The notes: a model not told the origin generated them from the sequence alone. Positions 1 to 8,276 are shown, numbered from the stretch's first letter. The stretch is 11,214 nt of DNA from Physocladia obscura (GCA_027596945.1 JADGJH010001221.1:1-11214); one strand, 5' to 3'. Program-made: numbers and translations.

Positions 1-545
1 GTTTGATTTGCAATTTTATTGGATGAGATTAGCAGACAAAATGGAAATTTTTTTGAAGGGAAACTTTTTTCCAAGCATTTCATGGGTAAAAATTTTCTGA
101 CTGCAAAGAAAGTCCATAAAGTAACATCATCTTTTGATCTAACTGTTCCGTGCCCTTTTTTGTTGGTTCTGTTCGAGTTGTGAATTAGCCGACAATCAAA
201 AATTTTCATACTTTCAACAAATATCTCCACATGCAAAAAAAAATAAAATAAAATATATCAAAGAAAAAAAGAAGATAAACAAATGATTTATTCAGTTTCT
301 TACTTATATTGACCATTTAAACGCAGAAATATGTTGTGTTCGATCGCGATAGTCTTTATTTTAATTTTTGAAGGTTTTTTTTTGTCTTCATCAGAAATTT
401 CCATTTGATTACCTGTAGAGTCTTGAAACGCAATTGAAAAATCATCTGATTAAAACCCCGTCTGATTACAGGAACTCTATAAGAACGAGAATTCCTAATT
501 GCACAAAACAAAAAACAAAAAGAGAAGAAAAAGGGGAAGAATTCA
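1..545. other. AT-rich intergenic region upstream of the GH5-like gene
   Basis: No coding region is convincing here on either strand; the open frames are short and of low complexity. The stretch is AT-rich, with A-runs around 235-285. Directly before the ATG at 546 there is a purine-rich, A-rich leader (about 503-545), which would suit a 5' untranslated region. No clear TATA box was identified. Confidence 0.5.
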
Positions 546-1685
546 ATGTTCAAAGTTTCCAGTCTCGCATTCCTCGCAACTGTTTTCGCGCAGTTTATTT
601 TCTTAGCCGGTAGACTACCCCTATCTTCACCTAATAATTACTAACTAATAATTTTTTCAAAGACGCTGCACGAGGCCGTCCAAAGCTTAATGGCAAGACA
701 TTTGTCGCCGACAATGGAAACCGCTTGCGTGGGCCTTTCGATTCAACTGAATGGACAAACGCCGCCCCGTCAGCCAATTTCGCCGCGTTGAAAAACCTCG
801 GATTCAACGCCGTTCATTTGTACGCCGAAAACTTTGACACGACTCTGGCTGCTGGAAACCGCGCTGCACAAGTCGATTTGGCTGTCAAGTATGCTGCAGA
901 AAACGACTTGTATATTATAATTGCGCTTGCAAATGGAGGAAAGAACGGCGATTACAGTCTGTCTTACGCTGAAGCGTTTTGGAAATTTTATGCACCCCGT
1001 TACGCATCTCAGACACATGTTCTTTATGAGGTTTTTTTTGACTACCCATGTTATTTCTATAATTTGTCTGATTCTTTGAATTCAGATCCAAAATGAGCCT
1101 GTCTCTTGGGGCCCACCATACAACAGCGCAACCGCAAAGCCTACTGGCGCCATTAATTTGGTTTGTCTTCGACTCCTTTTTTTGGTTTTGTAAAAGCTAA
1201 TGAATTGCAATCAATAGCAAGTTCAAGCTTATAAAATCATTCGCCAGTACGCACCCCAAACGCCTGTCCTCTTCTTCAGTTACTCGGTCTTAGGATACGG
1301 CGGTAACGCGGCGGCAATCCTTGGAGACATCAAAGCCCTCAACACCCAGATTCACGGAAACGCCAACGCCAAATGGACTAACGAAGCCGTTGCTTTTCAC
1401 GGATACGGCGGCGTTTCCAACACCAAGACCGTTATTTCCGGACTCCTTAGTGAGGGATATCCAGCCATTATGACTGAATTCGGAACTGTGAACAATGCGA
1501 TTGACACCAGCTTTGTGTCTACTTTGGAGGGTTTGGGAGTTTCTTGGCTCGATTTCCAGGGAATCAAGACAAACGATGTCAGCACTTACGTTTTGACTGC
1601 GTCTCTCTACGAAACTCCTGTCAAGAATGCAAAGCTTTGTTGGCCCTCTGACTTTGGAACCTTCCCTTGCAACGAGAAGGCGTAA
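546..1685 (+). CDS. Secreted GH5-like glycoside hydrolase (clan GH-A), four exons
   Basis: Exons 546-609, 663-1030, 1086-1160 and 1218-1685 join into a 324-residue protein; introns are 53, 55 and 57 bp with GT-AG ends. Residues 1-23 form a signal peptide (hydrophobic core, then Ala-Asp-Ala as a likely cleavage site), so the enzyme should be secreted. The mature protein carries both clan-A catalytic signatures. YEIQNEP places the acid/base Glu at residue 148, and MTEFG places the nucleophile Glu at 256. LRGPFD near residue 43, AFHGYGG near 228 and VSWLDF near 277 also fit a (beta/alpha)8 barrel. In this family such enzymes hydrolyse beta-1,4- or beta-1,3-linked glucans or mannans by a retaining mechanism; the substrate and subfamily cannot be told here. 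There is no carbohydrate-binding module. Two Cys (310, 320) near the C terminus may pair. The exon 3 junctions are supported by the intact IQNEP motif. The coding sequence appears richer in G+C than its surroundings. Confidence 0.88.
610..662 (+). other. Intron 1 of the GH5-like gene with consensus branch site
   Basis: This 53-bp phase-1 intron has a GTAGAC donor and CAAAG acceptor. A perfect TACTAAC branch-point consensus sits at 639-645, 17 nt before the acceptor AG dinucleotide end. It interrupts the codon for Asp22 within the signal peptide region. It is the clearest spliceosomal intron in the window and supports a fungal origin. Confidence 0.85.
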
Positions 1686-1777
1686 ATTTGTTTGTCAGTA
1701 TATTGGCAATACTAGTTTTTTTTTTTTGTTGTTGTTGTTTTTTGACGTTTTTTCCTGTCGTTCCTTTTGAGAGTCAC

Positions 1778-1795
1778 AATAAAGCTGCGAATAAA
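1778..1795 (+). terminator. Polyadenylation signals of the GH5-like gene
   Basis: Two AATAAA hexamers lie at 1778-1783 and 1790-1795, about 95-110 nt after the stop codon and preceded by a T-rich tract with a TTG repeat (about 1716-1742). This arrangement fits a 3' end processing region. It is called from the motif only. Confidence 0.5.
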
Positions 1796-2387
1796 AAATA
1801 ACATATTTTTGTCAAATTCATAACTTTCTTGCCAAGGATCTCCATTCGCTCAAATCCAGTAAATATTTTGGACTTGGGTCTTTGAAAGTTTACGTAGAGG
1901 TCATGTATAGCTGATTTTCACATTCTATATAATTGATTTTGATATTTACAAGAAAAAATAAATTTGTGCACACGCGAGATTAACTTCAAAATTTCAAAAC
2001 CGCGGCTCCAAAAACATGGTTCAATACGTGGATCGCCATGCGTTCTGTTGAATTTCTCAGGTGGTTGAAGTTATCTAGATGAAAGACAGACCTGTCCAAG
2101 CTCTTTGATTTGTACGAAACAAGGAATTAAGAATAGTAAAAAATATGGTCAAACTCAAATGAGAAAATCTTCAAAAAATCCTTGAGATATTTTTGCCTCA
2201 CGAAAATCTGTGAAGAAAAAAAATAAATCAGAAAAAACAGGTTTGATGCAATCGCAATTTGAGTCATCCGAAAAAATACGGAACTAACAACCGGTCTTCC
2301 AAACCACATATCAACTACTCACTGTGCGTGCAATCGCCTCACCGTTTCATTATGTTTTTCACGATACTAGCAGCAAAATTCTTTCCG
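1796..2387. other. Intergenic region between the GH5-like gene and ATX1
   Basis: No supportable gene lies here. The short open frames on both strands have no recognisable motif and poor composition. The region must hold the ATX1 promoter. No copper-responsive element was identified with confidence. Confidence 0.45.
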
Positions 2388-2756
2388 ATGGAGGTAAAGT
2401 TAATGCTTTGTCTTGATGCTGTCAAAGCAATGAGTCAGTATGACGCAAAATCTCAACACCAAGCATAGAACACTTACAACTTCAAGGTGGGCATGACGTG
2501 CAGTGGATGCAGCGGTGCTGTTAACAGAATCCTGAGCAAAGTACATTAAACTTTCTTTGCATACAATTTGAAATCCGACTTCCAATTAATAACCAAACCA
2601 ATACAAAACACATATCACAATACGCAGACACCTGGTGTAAAGAGCTTCGATATTAGTCTCGAAACACAGAAAGTCACTGTTGTTGCCGAGGGGTTGACGC
2701 TGGACGAAGTCTTTACGACGATCAAAAAGAGTGGAAAGCCCGTCGAAGTTCTCTGA
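2388..2756 (+). CDS. ATX1: Atx1-type cytosolic copper chaperone, three exons
   Basis: Exons 2388-2393, 2469-2540 and 2628-2756 give a 68-residue single HMA domain protein, close to the usual 68-73 residues. MTCSGC at residues 11-16 carries the Cu(I)-binding cysteines Cys13 and Cys16, followed by the GAVNRILSK helix. DISLE (34-38) matches a conserved beta strand, and Lys60 in the C-terminal TIKKSGK segment corresponds to the conserved lysine near the metal site. In this family the protein takes cytosolic Cu(I) and hands it to a Ccc2/ATP7-type P-type ATPase in the Golgi for loading of secreted copper enzymes. Exon 1 carries only ATG GAG before a GTAAAG donor. It was chosen because exon 2 opens directly after an AG acceptor with no ATG and the resulting N terminus (MENTYNFKV) matches family length. 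Introns are 75 and 87 bp. The MetAP gene starts only 127 bp downstream on the same strand. Confidence 0.92.
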
Positions 2757-2814
2757 AACGTCGATACCCAAGAGAACTTTACTTTGTACTAGGTCTGATT
2801 CCTTGATGCGTGGG

Positions 2815-2820
2815 AATAAA
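2815..2820 (+). terminator. Polyadenylation signal of ATX1
   Basis: An AATAAA hexamer lies 59 nt after the ATX1 stop codon and 63 nt before the start codon of the methionine aminopeptidase gene, so the 3' end of one gene and the promoter or leader of the next share roughly 130 bp. Confidence 0.5.
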
Positions 2821-2883
2821 TTGTTATTATGAAGTGTCCTAGTTTTCGTTTTTGTTTTGGGAAATCAGAACCAACAAACAGTT

Positions 2884-4196
2884 ATGCCAAGCTGCTCTGT
2901 TTGCACAACCGAAACCACGAGAAAATGTCCAAAGTGTCTCGAAAAGGGCATCAATGGTGTGTCCTTTGCTGCTCTTCTTTGCGTATTCCTGGCAAACGGA
3001 AAGACTCAATAAACTACAATCAAATCCATCACAGCCTTTTTCTGCGAGACATGCTTTAAAACAAACTGGGCGACTCACAAAATCAAACATATTGGTCTGT
3101 ACCGAGCCATTTATTTGTTTTGATTATTGACTTACGTCGTTTATCGAAACAGAACACAACCCGTTTCCCAATTTCAACTTTGCAGGAAAACTCCGACCTG
3201 TTTATCCTCTATCTCCTAAGCGTGAAGTCCCAGCTCACATTCCACGTCCGGACTATGCGGCAACAGGTGATTTGCGCATGGCTGCCCTACAATATTGCGC
3301 TAACTTATTTCAGGCGATCCAATCTCCGAGCGCAAACTCCGAAACTCGAGCCAAATCGAAGTGCTTAACGAAGAAGACATTGAACGTATACGCGTCGTTT
3401 GTAAGGTTTGCTTTTAACTTTTTTTTGTTAAAACTCCCGCATTAATCAAAAACCAGATCGGCCGCGAAGTCCTCGAAGAAGCCAAAAGAGCCGTGCAAGT
3501 TGGAGTAACCACCGATGAAATTGACCGCGTTGTACACGAAGCAACAATCTTGCGTAACGCGTACCCGTCTCCACTCAACTATTACAATTTCCCCAAATCG
3601 TGCTGTACATCTGTCAACGAAGTCATTTGTCACGGAATCCCTGATCGCTACGAACTGCAGGACGGCGATATTCTCAATATTGACATTAGCGTTTATTTCA
3701 ACGGTTTCCACAGTGATCTTAATGAAACCGTCTATGTCGGCAATGTTGACGATGCAGGCAGAAAGCTTGTTGAAACAACAAGATTTTGTTTGGAAAAATC
3801 TATCGAATTCGGTATGTATTTTTGGCATTGCATGATATATTATTTTAAGCAAATGATACAGTCAAACCGGGCATGCTCTACAGAGATATTGGTGAAATCA
3901 TTCAAAAGATTGCCGACGAAGCAAAACTCAGTGTTGTAAAAACATATTGTGGCCACGGAGTCAACCGATACTTTCACTGCCCGCCTTCAATTCCGCATTA
4001 CGCTAAAAATAAAGCCGTTGGAGTCATGGCTCCAGGTCATGTGTTTACAATTGAGCCAATGATTTGCGAGGGTACATGGAAGGACATACGATGGCCTGAC
4101 AATTGGACGGCCACTACAACTGACGGAAAAAGGTCTGCACAATTTGAAGAAACTCTGCTGGTTACTGAGACCGGTGTTGAAATTTTGACAAGATAA
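2884..4196 (+). CDS. MAP1: Methionine aminopeptidase 1 with N-terminal zinc finger, six exons
   Basis: Exons 2884-2956, 3035-3094, 3153-3266, 3314-3405, 3457-3811 and 3862-4196 join into 342 residues; introns are 47-78 bp. The enzyme removes the initiator Met from nascent proteins at the ribosome. Residues 4-43 form the C6H2 zinc finger typical of eukaryotic type 1 enzymes: Cys4, Cys7, Cys15, Cys18, Cys28, Cys31, His39 and His43. A fungal-type linker ([20 protein letters not shown]) leads into the pita-bread catalytic domain. All five metal ligands are visible: Asp189 (NID), Asp200 (HSDLNE), His263 (CGHG), Glu296 (FTIEPM) and Glu327 (AQFEE). The substrate-contacting His172 (ICHGIPD) is also present. 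[16 protein letters not shown] is the family's hallmark stretch. Each splice junction restores continuous similarity to known MetAP1. One oddity is that the second pair of finger Cys is CxxC instead of the usual CxxxC. The gene is convergent with the next one, 144 bp away. Confidence 0.95.
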
Positions 4197-4266
4197 TTTC
4201 GCGGCGGTGATATGATAAAATGATGACATGGGTACTTTTCTTTTTCTGAATCTAAAAGAAAAATTC

Positions 4267-4272
4267 AATAAA
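4267..4272 (+). terminator. Polyadenylation signal of the methionine aminopeptidase gene
   Basis: AATAAA begins 71 nt after the stop codon, inside the short convergent spacer (4197-4340). A second copy lies at 4327-4332. The opposite-strand gene has its own AATAAA (plus-strand TTTATT at 4337-4342) overlapping its stop codon, so the two transcripts probably end close together or overlap. Confidence 0.45.
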
Positions 4273-4340
4273 TTTCAATCACATTTAAGAAGAATCAAAG
4301 AAAAACACATGCATATAAAGCTACAAAATAAAATTCTTTA

Positions 4341-5783
4341 TTACACTTTATTCAACGTAAAAGGAGGTTTTTTGAACGACCACGCCGTGATTGCTTTAAT
4401 TTTGTCTGCCGGAATATGATCAAGACTTCCAGACGGAAACTCATATCCAGCCCGATAGAGTGCCTCGAAAAAGTTTTTGATGAAAACTGTTGGATCTTGG
4501 ATATTTCCTGCTACTTCGAGGTCCTGTTTCGATGCATCAACCAAATACCAGCTAGCAAACATTCCACACAAGAATTTGATGTTGTCTTTTTCAAACGGTG
4601 TCATGGGTTTCGCAATTGCTTTTTCTGCTTCAGTTAGAAACTTACGATGCTCCAAGAAATGCACCCAAAAGTTCAGATTCAGAGAAACACTCGACCAGAA
4701 GAGAACTCCGGCTGTCGCATACAACAGTTCTAGCGTTTCAAGACCTCTGCGCGTGAATTCGGGATCCGCCAAGTCGCAAACGTACAAGATCGCCATGATA
4801 GCCATGTTTGCACCATCTCCTTTTCCTGAGCTTTGATAATAATATTCCTTGATTTTCATGACACATTTGATAGCAATATGTTGAGGGAAGGTTGAGTACA
4901 CCTCGAAATTACAGATCTCATCAATTATAATATCCGATATTTCGTTGGAGTGGCGAATGCTTGATTTTCCGGTCCACCCAGAGATAGATTTTGATTTCTC
5001 TAGTTTTGTAGATGATGTTGACGATGGTTTGGAAGCAACAGAAGCTGTGCGAAAAATGTTGTTTGAAGAAATATTGGCATTCGCCGGTCCATAACTCAAA
5101 GTAGAAAAAAAAGCCGTGGAATCAGATGAGTTTAATGACACAGAGTACTGCTGCGGGATGTTTTGCTGATGATAATGCCCTGAAAAAGACCTGGAACCTT
5201 CGAATTGTTGGGCTTGTTCGGCTTGTTCAGTTTGACATTTTTGCTGAAATGTCAGCATTTTGTTTGTGTATGCTTGTTTTTCTATAATTTGTTTTGCGAT
5301 TTCAAGTTCCTCTCTCAGAACACGAACCTGAAAACAAAAATTAAATTTTTTTTTTGTGATTGAGTTGACATTTGCATACTTCTTCATCATTTTGACTTTT
5401 CCGAATCCATTCATTGTATTGCATGTGTTTTTGCTTTTGTTGTTGTTGCTGTGCGTACCGATTTGCACTGGGCATTAGTGGCACTGTGTGTTGACTGTAT
5501 TGTGCTTCATGCATTAAAGCACCCCCAACACTGTTTGAGCGTCGCACTGAAATCGACGGATATCCATTCGGCTGATTCATTACGGGGGAAGAATACGGAG
5601 GCATAGGTTGCATAGGACTGTTTCCATCTATATTTTAACATTTCGAATTCTAGTCAGCAAATTGGAAAGACAGCAGGGAAGACAAACAACGAAAAGGACT
5701 AAACTATCGCTCGGCGTATGTTCCGCGATTACTGTATCAAGATCGTTCAGCAGCTGATCAAGGTTGATTTTGGGCATTTTCAT
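4341..5783 (-). CDS. Tandem paralog A: LD-like motif, coiled-coil, unassigned C-terminal domain
   Basis: I do not recognise the family. Exons 5783-5705, 5627-5380 and 5327-4341 give 437 residues; introns are 77 and 52 bp. Residues 1-26 are an acidic amphipathic segment containing LDQLLNDL (8-15), which fits the paxillin LD-motif pattern LDxLLxxL. Residues 27-100 are rich in Pro, Gln, Ser and Asn, with a five-Gln run near residue 85. From residue 110 (VRVLREELEIAKQIIEKQ) a charged heptad-like stretch suggests a coiled coil of about 45 residues. A Ser-rich low-complexity linker follows. Residues 237-437 form a compact, probably all-helical domain (NEISDIIIDEICNFE to the C terminus) nearly identical to that of paralog B. 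There is no signal peptide or membrane segment, so it is likely cytosolic. An in-frame upstream ATG at 5810 would add nine residues but has no equivalent in paralog B, so 5783 was chosen. The role is unknown; a scaffold or adaptor is a guess from the layout. Confidence 0.82.
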
Positions 5784-5814
5784 TGTTTGGAAAAATTTTG
5801 AGTTAAGCATCTGT

Positions 5815-5825
5815 ACGAAAGACAC
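5815..5825 (-). promoter_or_regulatory. Shared 11-bp leader or promoter element, paralog A
   Basis: The plus-strand word ACGAAAGACAC (GTGTCTTTCGT in gene orientation) begins 32 bp upstream of the start codon. The same word recurs at 8127-8137, 39 bp upstream of paralog B, although the sequence between it and the ATG differs. It could be a transcription start region or leader element kept since the duplication. Confidence 0.4.
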
Positions 5826-6648
5826 TTTGACCGTTTTGCAATAAATTGCCTTATATAAATTATGTTAACAATTATATGGCGGCAAAGCTAACTTAATATA
5901 GTTAAAATTCGAATGAAATTCACTGCGGCAGGTCTGAATCATTTGTTTTCTTAAAATATTAGAAACCAAGCCAAACCCTGAAAAAAAAATTTCAAATTTC
6001 TTACCATTAAAATTTGATGCAAAAAACAGAAGTGTATATATTTCAAACTAGTTGGGCGTCAAAAAACTCGTCTTTGTAAATTATGGCTATAGTGAAACTT
6101 GCGCCCGTAGCTTACAAAATTATTAACTTGGGTGGCTGTGTAGTAATCCGTCATCACAATACTATCTACGACCGCATACCGCAGCCACTTATATATTATT
6201 TGTAATATAATTGTATCACTTCTACTGTTATTATTATATAGTATTTGTCACATCTATATTCAAGTGGAAACATTATATCAAAGAGATAAACAAAGCTATT
6301 GAGTTCAAATTATCTTTGCTTATCAAGATATCTTCAAAAAATAATTCACTTTCAAAACGGATCCATGAAATCGGTTGATCCTAACTTCCAGCATTTCATC
6401 ACAAACAGAATTTGTTGTTTAGATATACTCATTCATGTTTGCATTAATTTCGCACTGATTTGCAAAGAATTGAACATTTAATTTAATTGCTGAAAATATT
6501 TCAGAAATTAACAGGAATTTTCACGGAAGAAAATAAAATCAAAAAATAAAAACAAAATAAAAAATAACAGTTGTTACAATTTAATGATTTTTATTATCTC
6601 TTCTTGTCTCTTCTTGAATTACTTTTTATACACTACTATAGTTTTTTG
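5826..6648. other. Intergenic region between the tandem paralogs
   Basis: This AT-rich stretch holds the promoter of paralog A and the 3' flank of paralog B. On the minus strand an AATAAA (plus-strand TTTATT at 6590-6595) lies about 55 nt after the stop of paralog B. A 7-bp inverted repeat (GTGGCTG at 6132-6138, CAGCCAC at 6182-6188) stands out from the AT-rich surroundings. The open frame at 6299-6481 has no recognisable features and is not called. Confidence 0.5.
5965..5978 (-). promoter_or_regulatory. Shared 14-bp upstream element, paralog A
   Basis: ACCAAGCCAAACCC on the plus strand (GGGTTTGGCTTGGT in gene orientation) begins 182 bp upstream of the start codon. The identical 14-mer occurs at 8263-8276, 175 bp upstream of paralog B, in otherwise diverged AT-rich sequence. 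A transcription-factor site is the simplest reading; the factor is unknown. Confidence 0.45.
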
Positions 6649-8088
6649 TCAAACTTTATTCAACGTAAAAGGAGGCTTTTTGAACGACCACGCCGTGATT
6701 GCTTTAATTTTGTCTGCCGGAATATGATCAAGACTTCCAGACGGAAACTCATATCCAGCCCGATAGAGTGCCTCGAAAAAGTTTTTGATGAAAACTGTTG
6801 GATCTTGGATATTTCCTGCTACTTCGAGGTCCTGTTTCGATGCATCAACCAAATACCAGCTAGCAAACATTCCACACAAGAATTTGATGTTGTCTTTTTC
6901 AAACGGTGTCATGGGTTTCGCAATTGCTTTTTCTGCTTCAGTCAAAAACATACGATGTTCCAAGAAATGCACCCAAAAGTTCAGATTCAGAGAAACACTC
7001 GACCAGAAGAGAACTCCGGCTGTCGTGTAGAAAAATTCGAGGGTTTCAAGGCCTCTGCGCGTGAATTCGGGATCCGCCAAGTCACAAACGTACAAGATCG
7101 CCATGATAGCCATGTTTGCACCATCTCCTTTTCCTGAGCTTTGATAATAATATTCCTTGATTTTCATGGCACATTTGATAGCAATATGTTGAGGGAAGGT
7201 TGAGTATTCCTCGAAATTACAAATTTCGTCAATGATAATGTCTGAGATTTCATTAGGGTAGCGCACATTAGATTTACCCGTCCATCCCGAAATCGATTTA
7301 AGTATTGTTCGAGTTGAGAAATTTGAAGTCTTTTCTGAAGTTTTGGAAGCAATGGAAGTTGTACGGAAAGCATTTGTGGAAGGAATATTTAAGCCGTTAC
7401 CGCTGGTGCTTAGAGTAGAAATAACAGCGGATGAATTCGATAAATTTGATACCACTGAATAATGAGATGGTGTTTTTTGAAGGTAAGGGCCTGGGACTAA
7501 AGTAGACCTCTCAAGTAGTTGCTGCCGCTCTTTGGTCTTTTCGACTTGCAATCTTTGTTGAAATACAAGCATTTCATTTTCATGCGCTTGTCTTTGTATG
7601 GCATGCTGAGCCATTTCGAGTTGTTCTTTCAGGACTCGTACCTGTAACAATGTGGAATATTTTGAAGAAAATAAAATAAAATAAGTATTCGTACCTTTTC
7701 TTCGTCATGAATTTTTTTAAGCCCTTCATTATACTGTGCATATTGCTGTTGCTGATATTGCGAGTATACGTTGTGACGTGGCATTGGTGGTATGATATAT
7801 CGACCATTTGGTGACTGTCCCAAGTGCGATTCGACGGCACTATTTGCGCGCCTCGCTGGTATTTGAGGATTGACATACAGGTGATCTATTATCTGCACAG
7901 AATACGGTTGCGGTATGTATGGTGGTTGCTGGGGACTGGCTGATGTTATATTGTTCGAGTTTCAGTTAGCCAATTGTAGTGATATGATTATAAAACAAAG
8001 CTGAACTCTCAATCGGCGTATTCTCCGCGATTGCAGTGTCGATATCATCAAGGAGCTGATCAAGACTGATTTTTGGCATTTTGATCAT
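6649..8088 (-). CDS. Tandem paralog B: LD-like motif, coiled-coil, unassigned C-terminal domain
   Basis: This is the second copy of the unrecognised family, in head-to-tail orientation with paralog A. Exons 8088-8007, 7939-7695 and 7641-6649 give 439 residues; introns of 67 and 53 bp sit at the same positions and phases as in paralog A, and the joined exon 1+2 length (327 nt) is the same in both. The N terminus carries LDQLLDDI (9-16), a near match to the LD-motif pattern. A Pro/Gln/Tyr-rich segment follows, with YQQQQYAQYNE near its end, then a coiled-coil-like stretch starting VRVLKEQLEMAQHAIQRQ at residue 110. Residues 239-439 differ from paralog A at only about six positions. The N-terminal 235 residues are far more divergent, with little alignable sequence outside the LD region, the NEG/NEW-DEE segment and the coiled coil. 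A second ATG at 8079 (MPKI) is an alternative start. Molecular function is unknown. Confidence 0.82.
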
Positions 8089-8126
8089 GGAAAAAAAATT
8101 TAAAAAAAAACTAATAATTTGATTTC

Positions 8127-8137
8127 ACGAAAGACAC
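8127..8137 (-). promoter_or_regulatory. Shared 11-bp leader or promoter element, paralog B
   Basis: This is the second copy of ACGAAAGACAC, starting 39 bp upstream of the start codon of paralog B. It matches 5815-5825 at a similar distance from paralog A. Conservation against a diverged background suggests function or recent conversion. Confidence 0.4.
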
Positions 8138-8262
8138 CTCATTTTAGAATCCGTAAGGTTTTCGGTGAAACACTTGTCAAAGATCAATTGATTTACACAA
8201 TCAAATGTTTTAATTAAATACAGTAGATAAATATTCAATCAATACGTTGAATTTCACGTTTC

Positions 8263-8276
8263 ACCAAGCCAAACCC
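8263..8276 (-). promoter_or_regulatory. Shared 14-bp upstream element, paralog B
   Basis: This is the second copy of ACCAAGCCAAACCC, starting 175 bp upstream of the start codon of paralog B. Matching position and orientation relative to both genes favours a retained regulatory site over chance. Confidence 0.45.

Noticed and set aside
2957..2962. Alternative splice donor GTGTCC at 2959 for MAP1 intron 1
   Set aside because: Using it shifts the frame of exon 2 and destroys the zinc-finger FCETCF match; the donor at 2957 preserves it.
5328..5468. Extension of the paralog A open frame upstream of residue 110 in the same reading frame
   Set aside because: A GTATGC donor and TTTTCAG acceptor remove 5328-5379, and the upstream exon in another frame gives continuity matched by the same intron in paralog B.
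5784..5825. Earlier starts for paralog A, including the in-frame ATG at 5810
   Set aside because: Paralog B has no equivalent upstream coding sequence; the shared protein begins at the MPKI region. The 5810 start remains possible but less likely.
6131..6190. A possible tRNA formed by the GTGGCTG/CAGCCAC inverted repeat
   Set aside because: At about 57 nt it is too short and lacks a recognisable D arm, anticodon arm or TTC-containing T arm.
6299..6481. A 60-codon plus-strand open frame between the paralogs
   Set aside because: It lies in AT-rich DNA with no motif, no good start context and no homologous counterpart upstream of paralog B.
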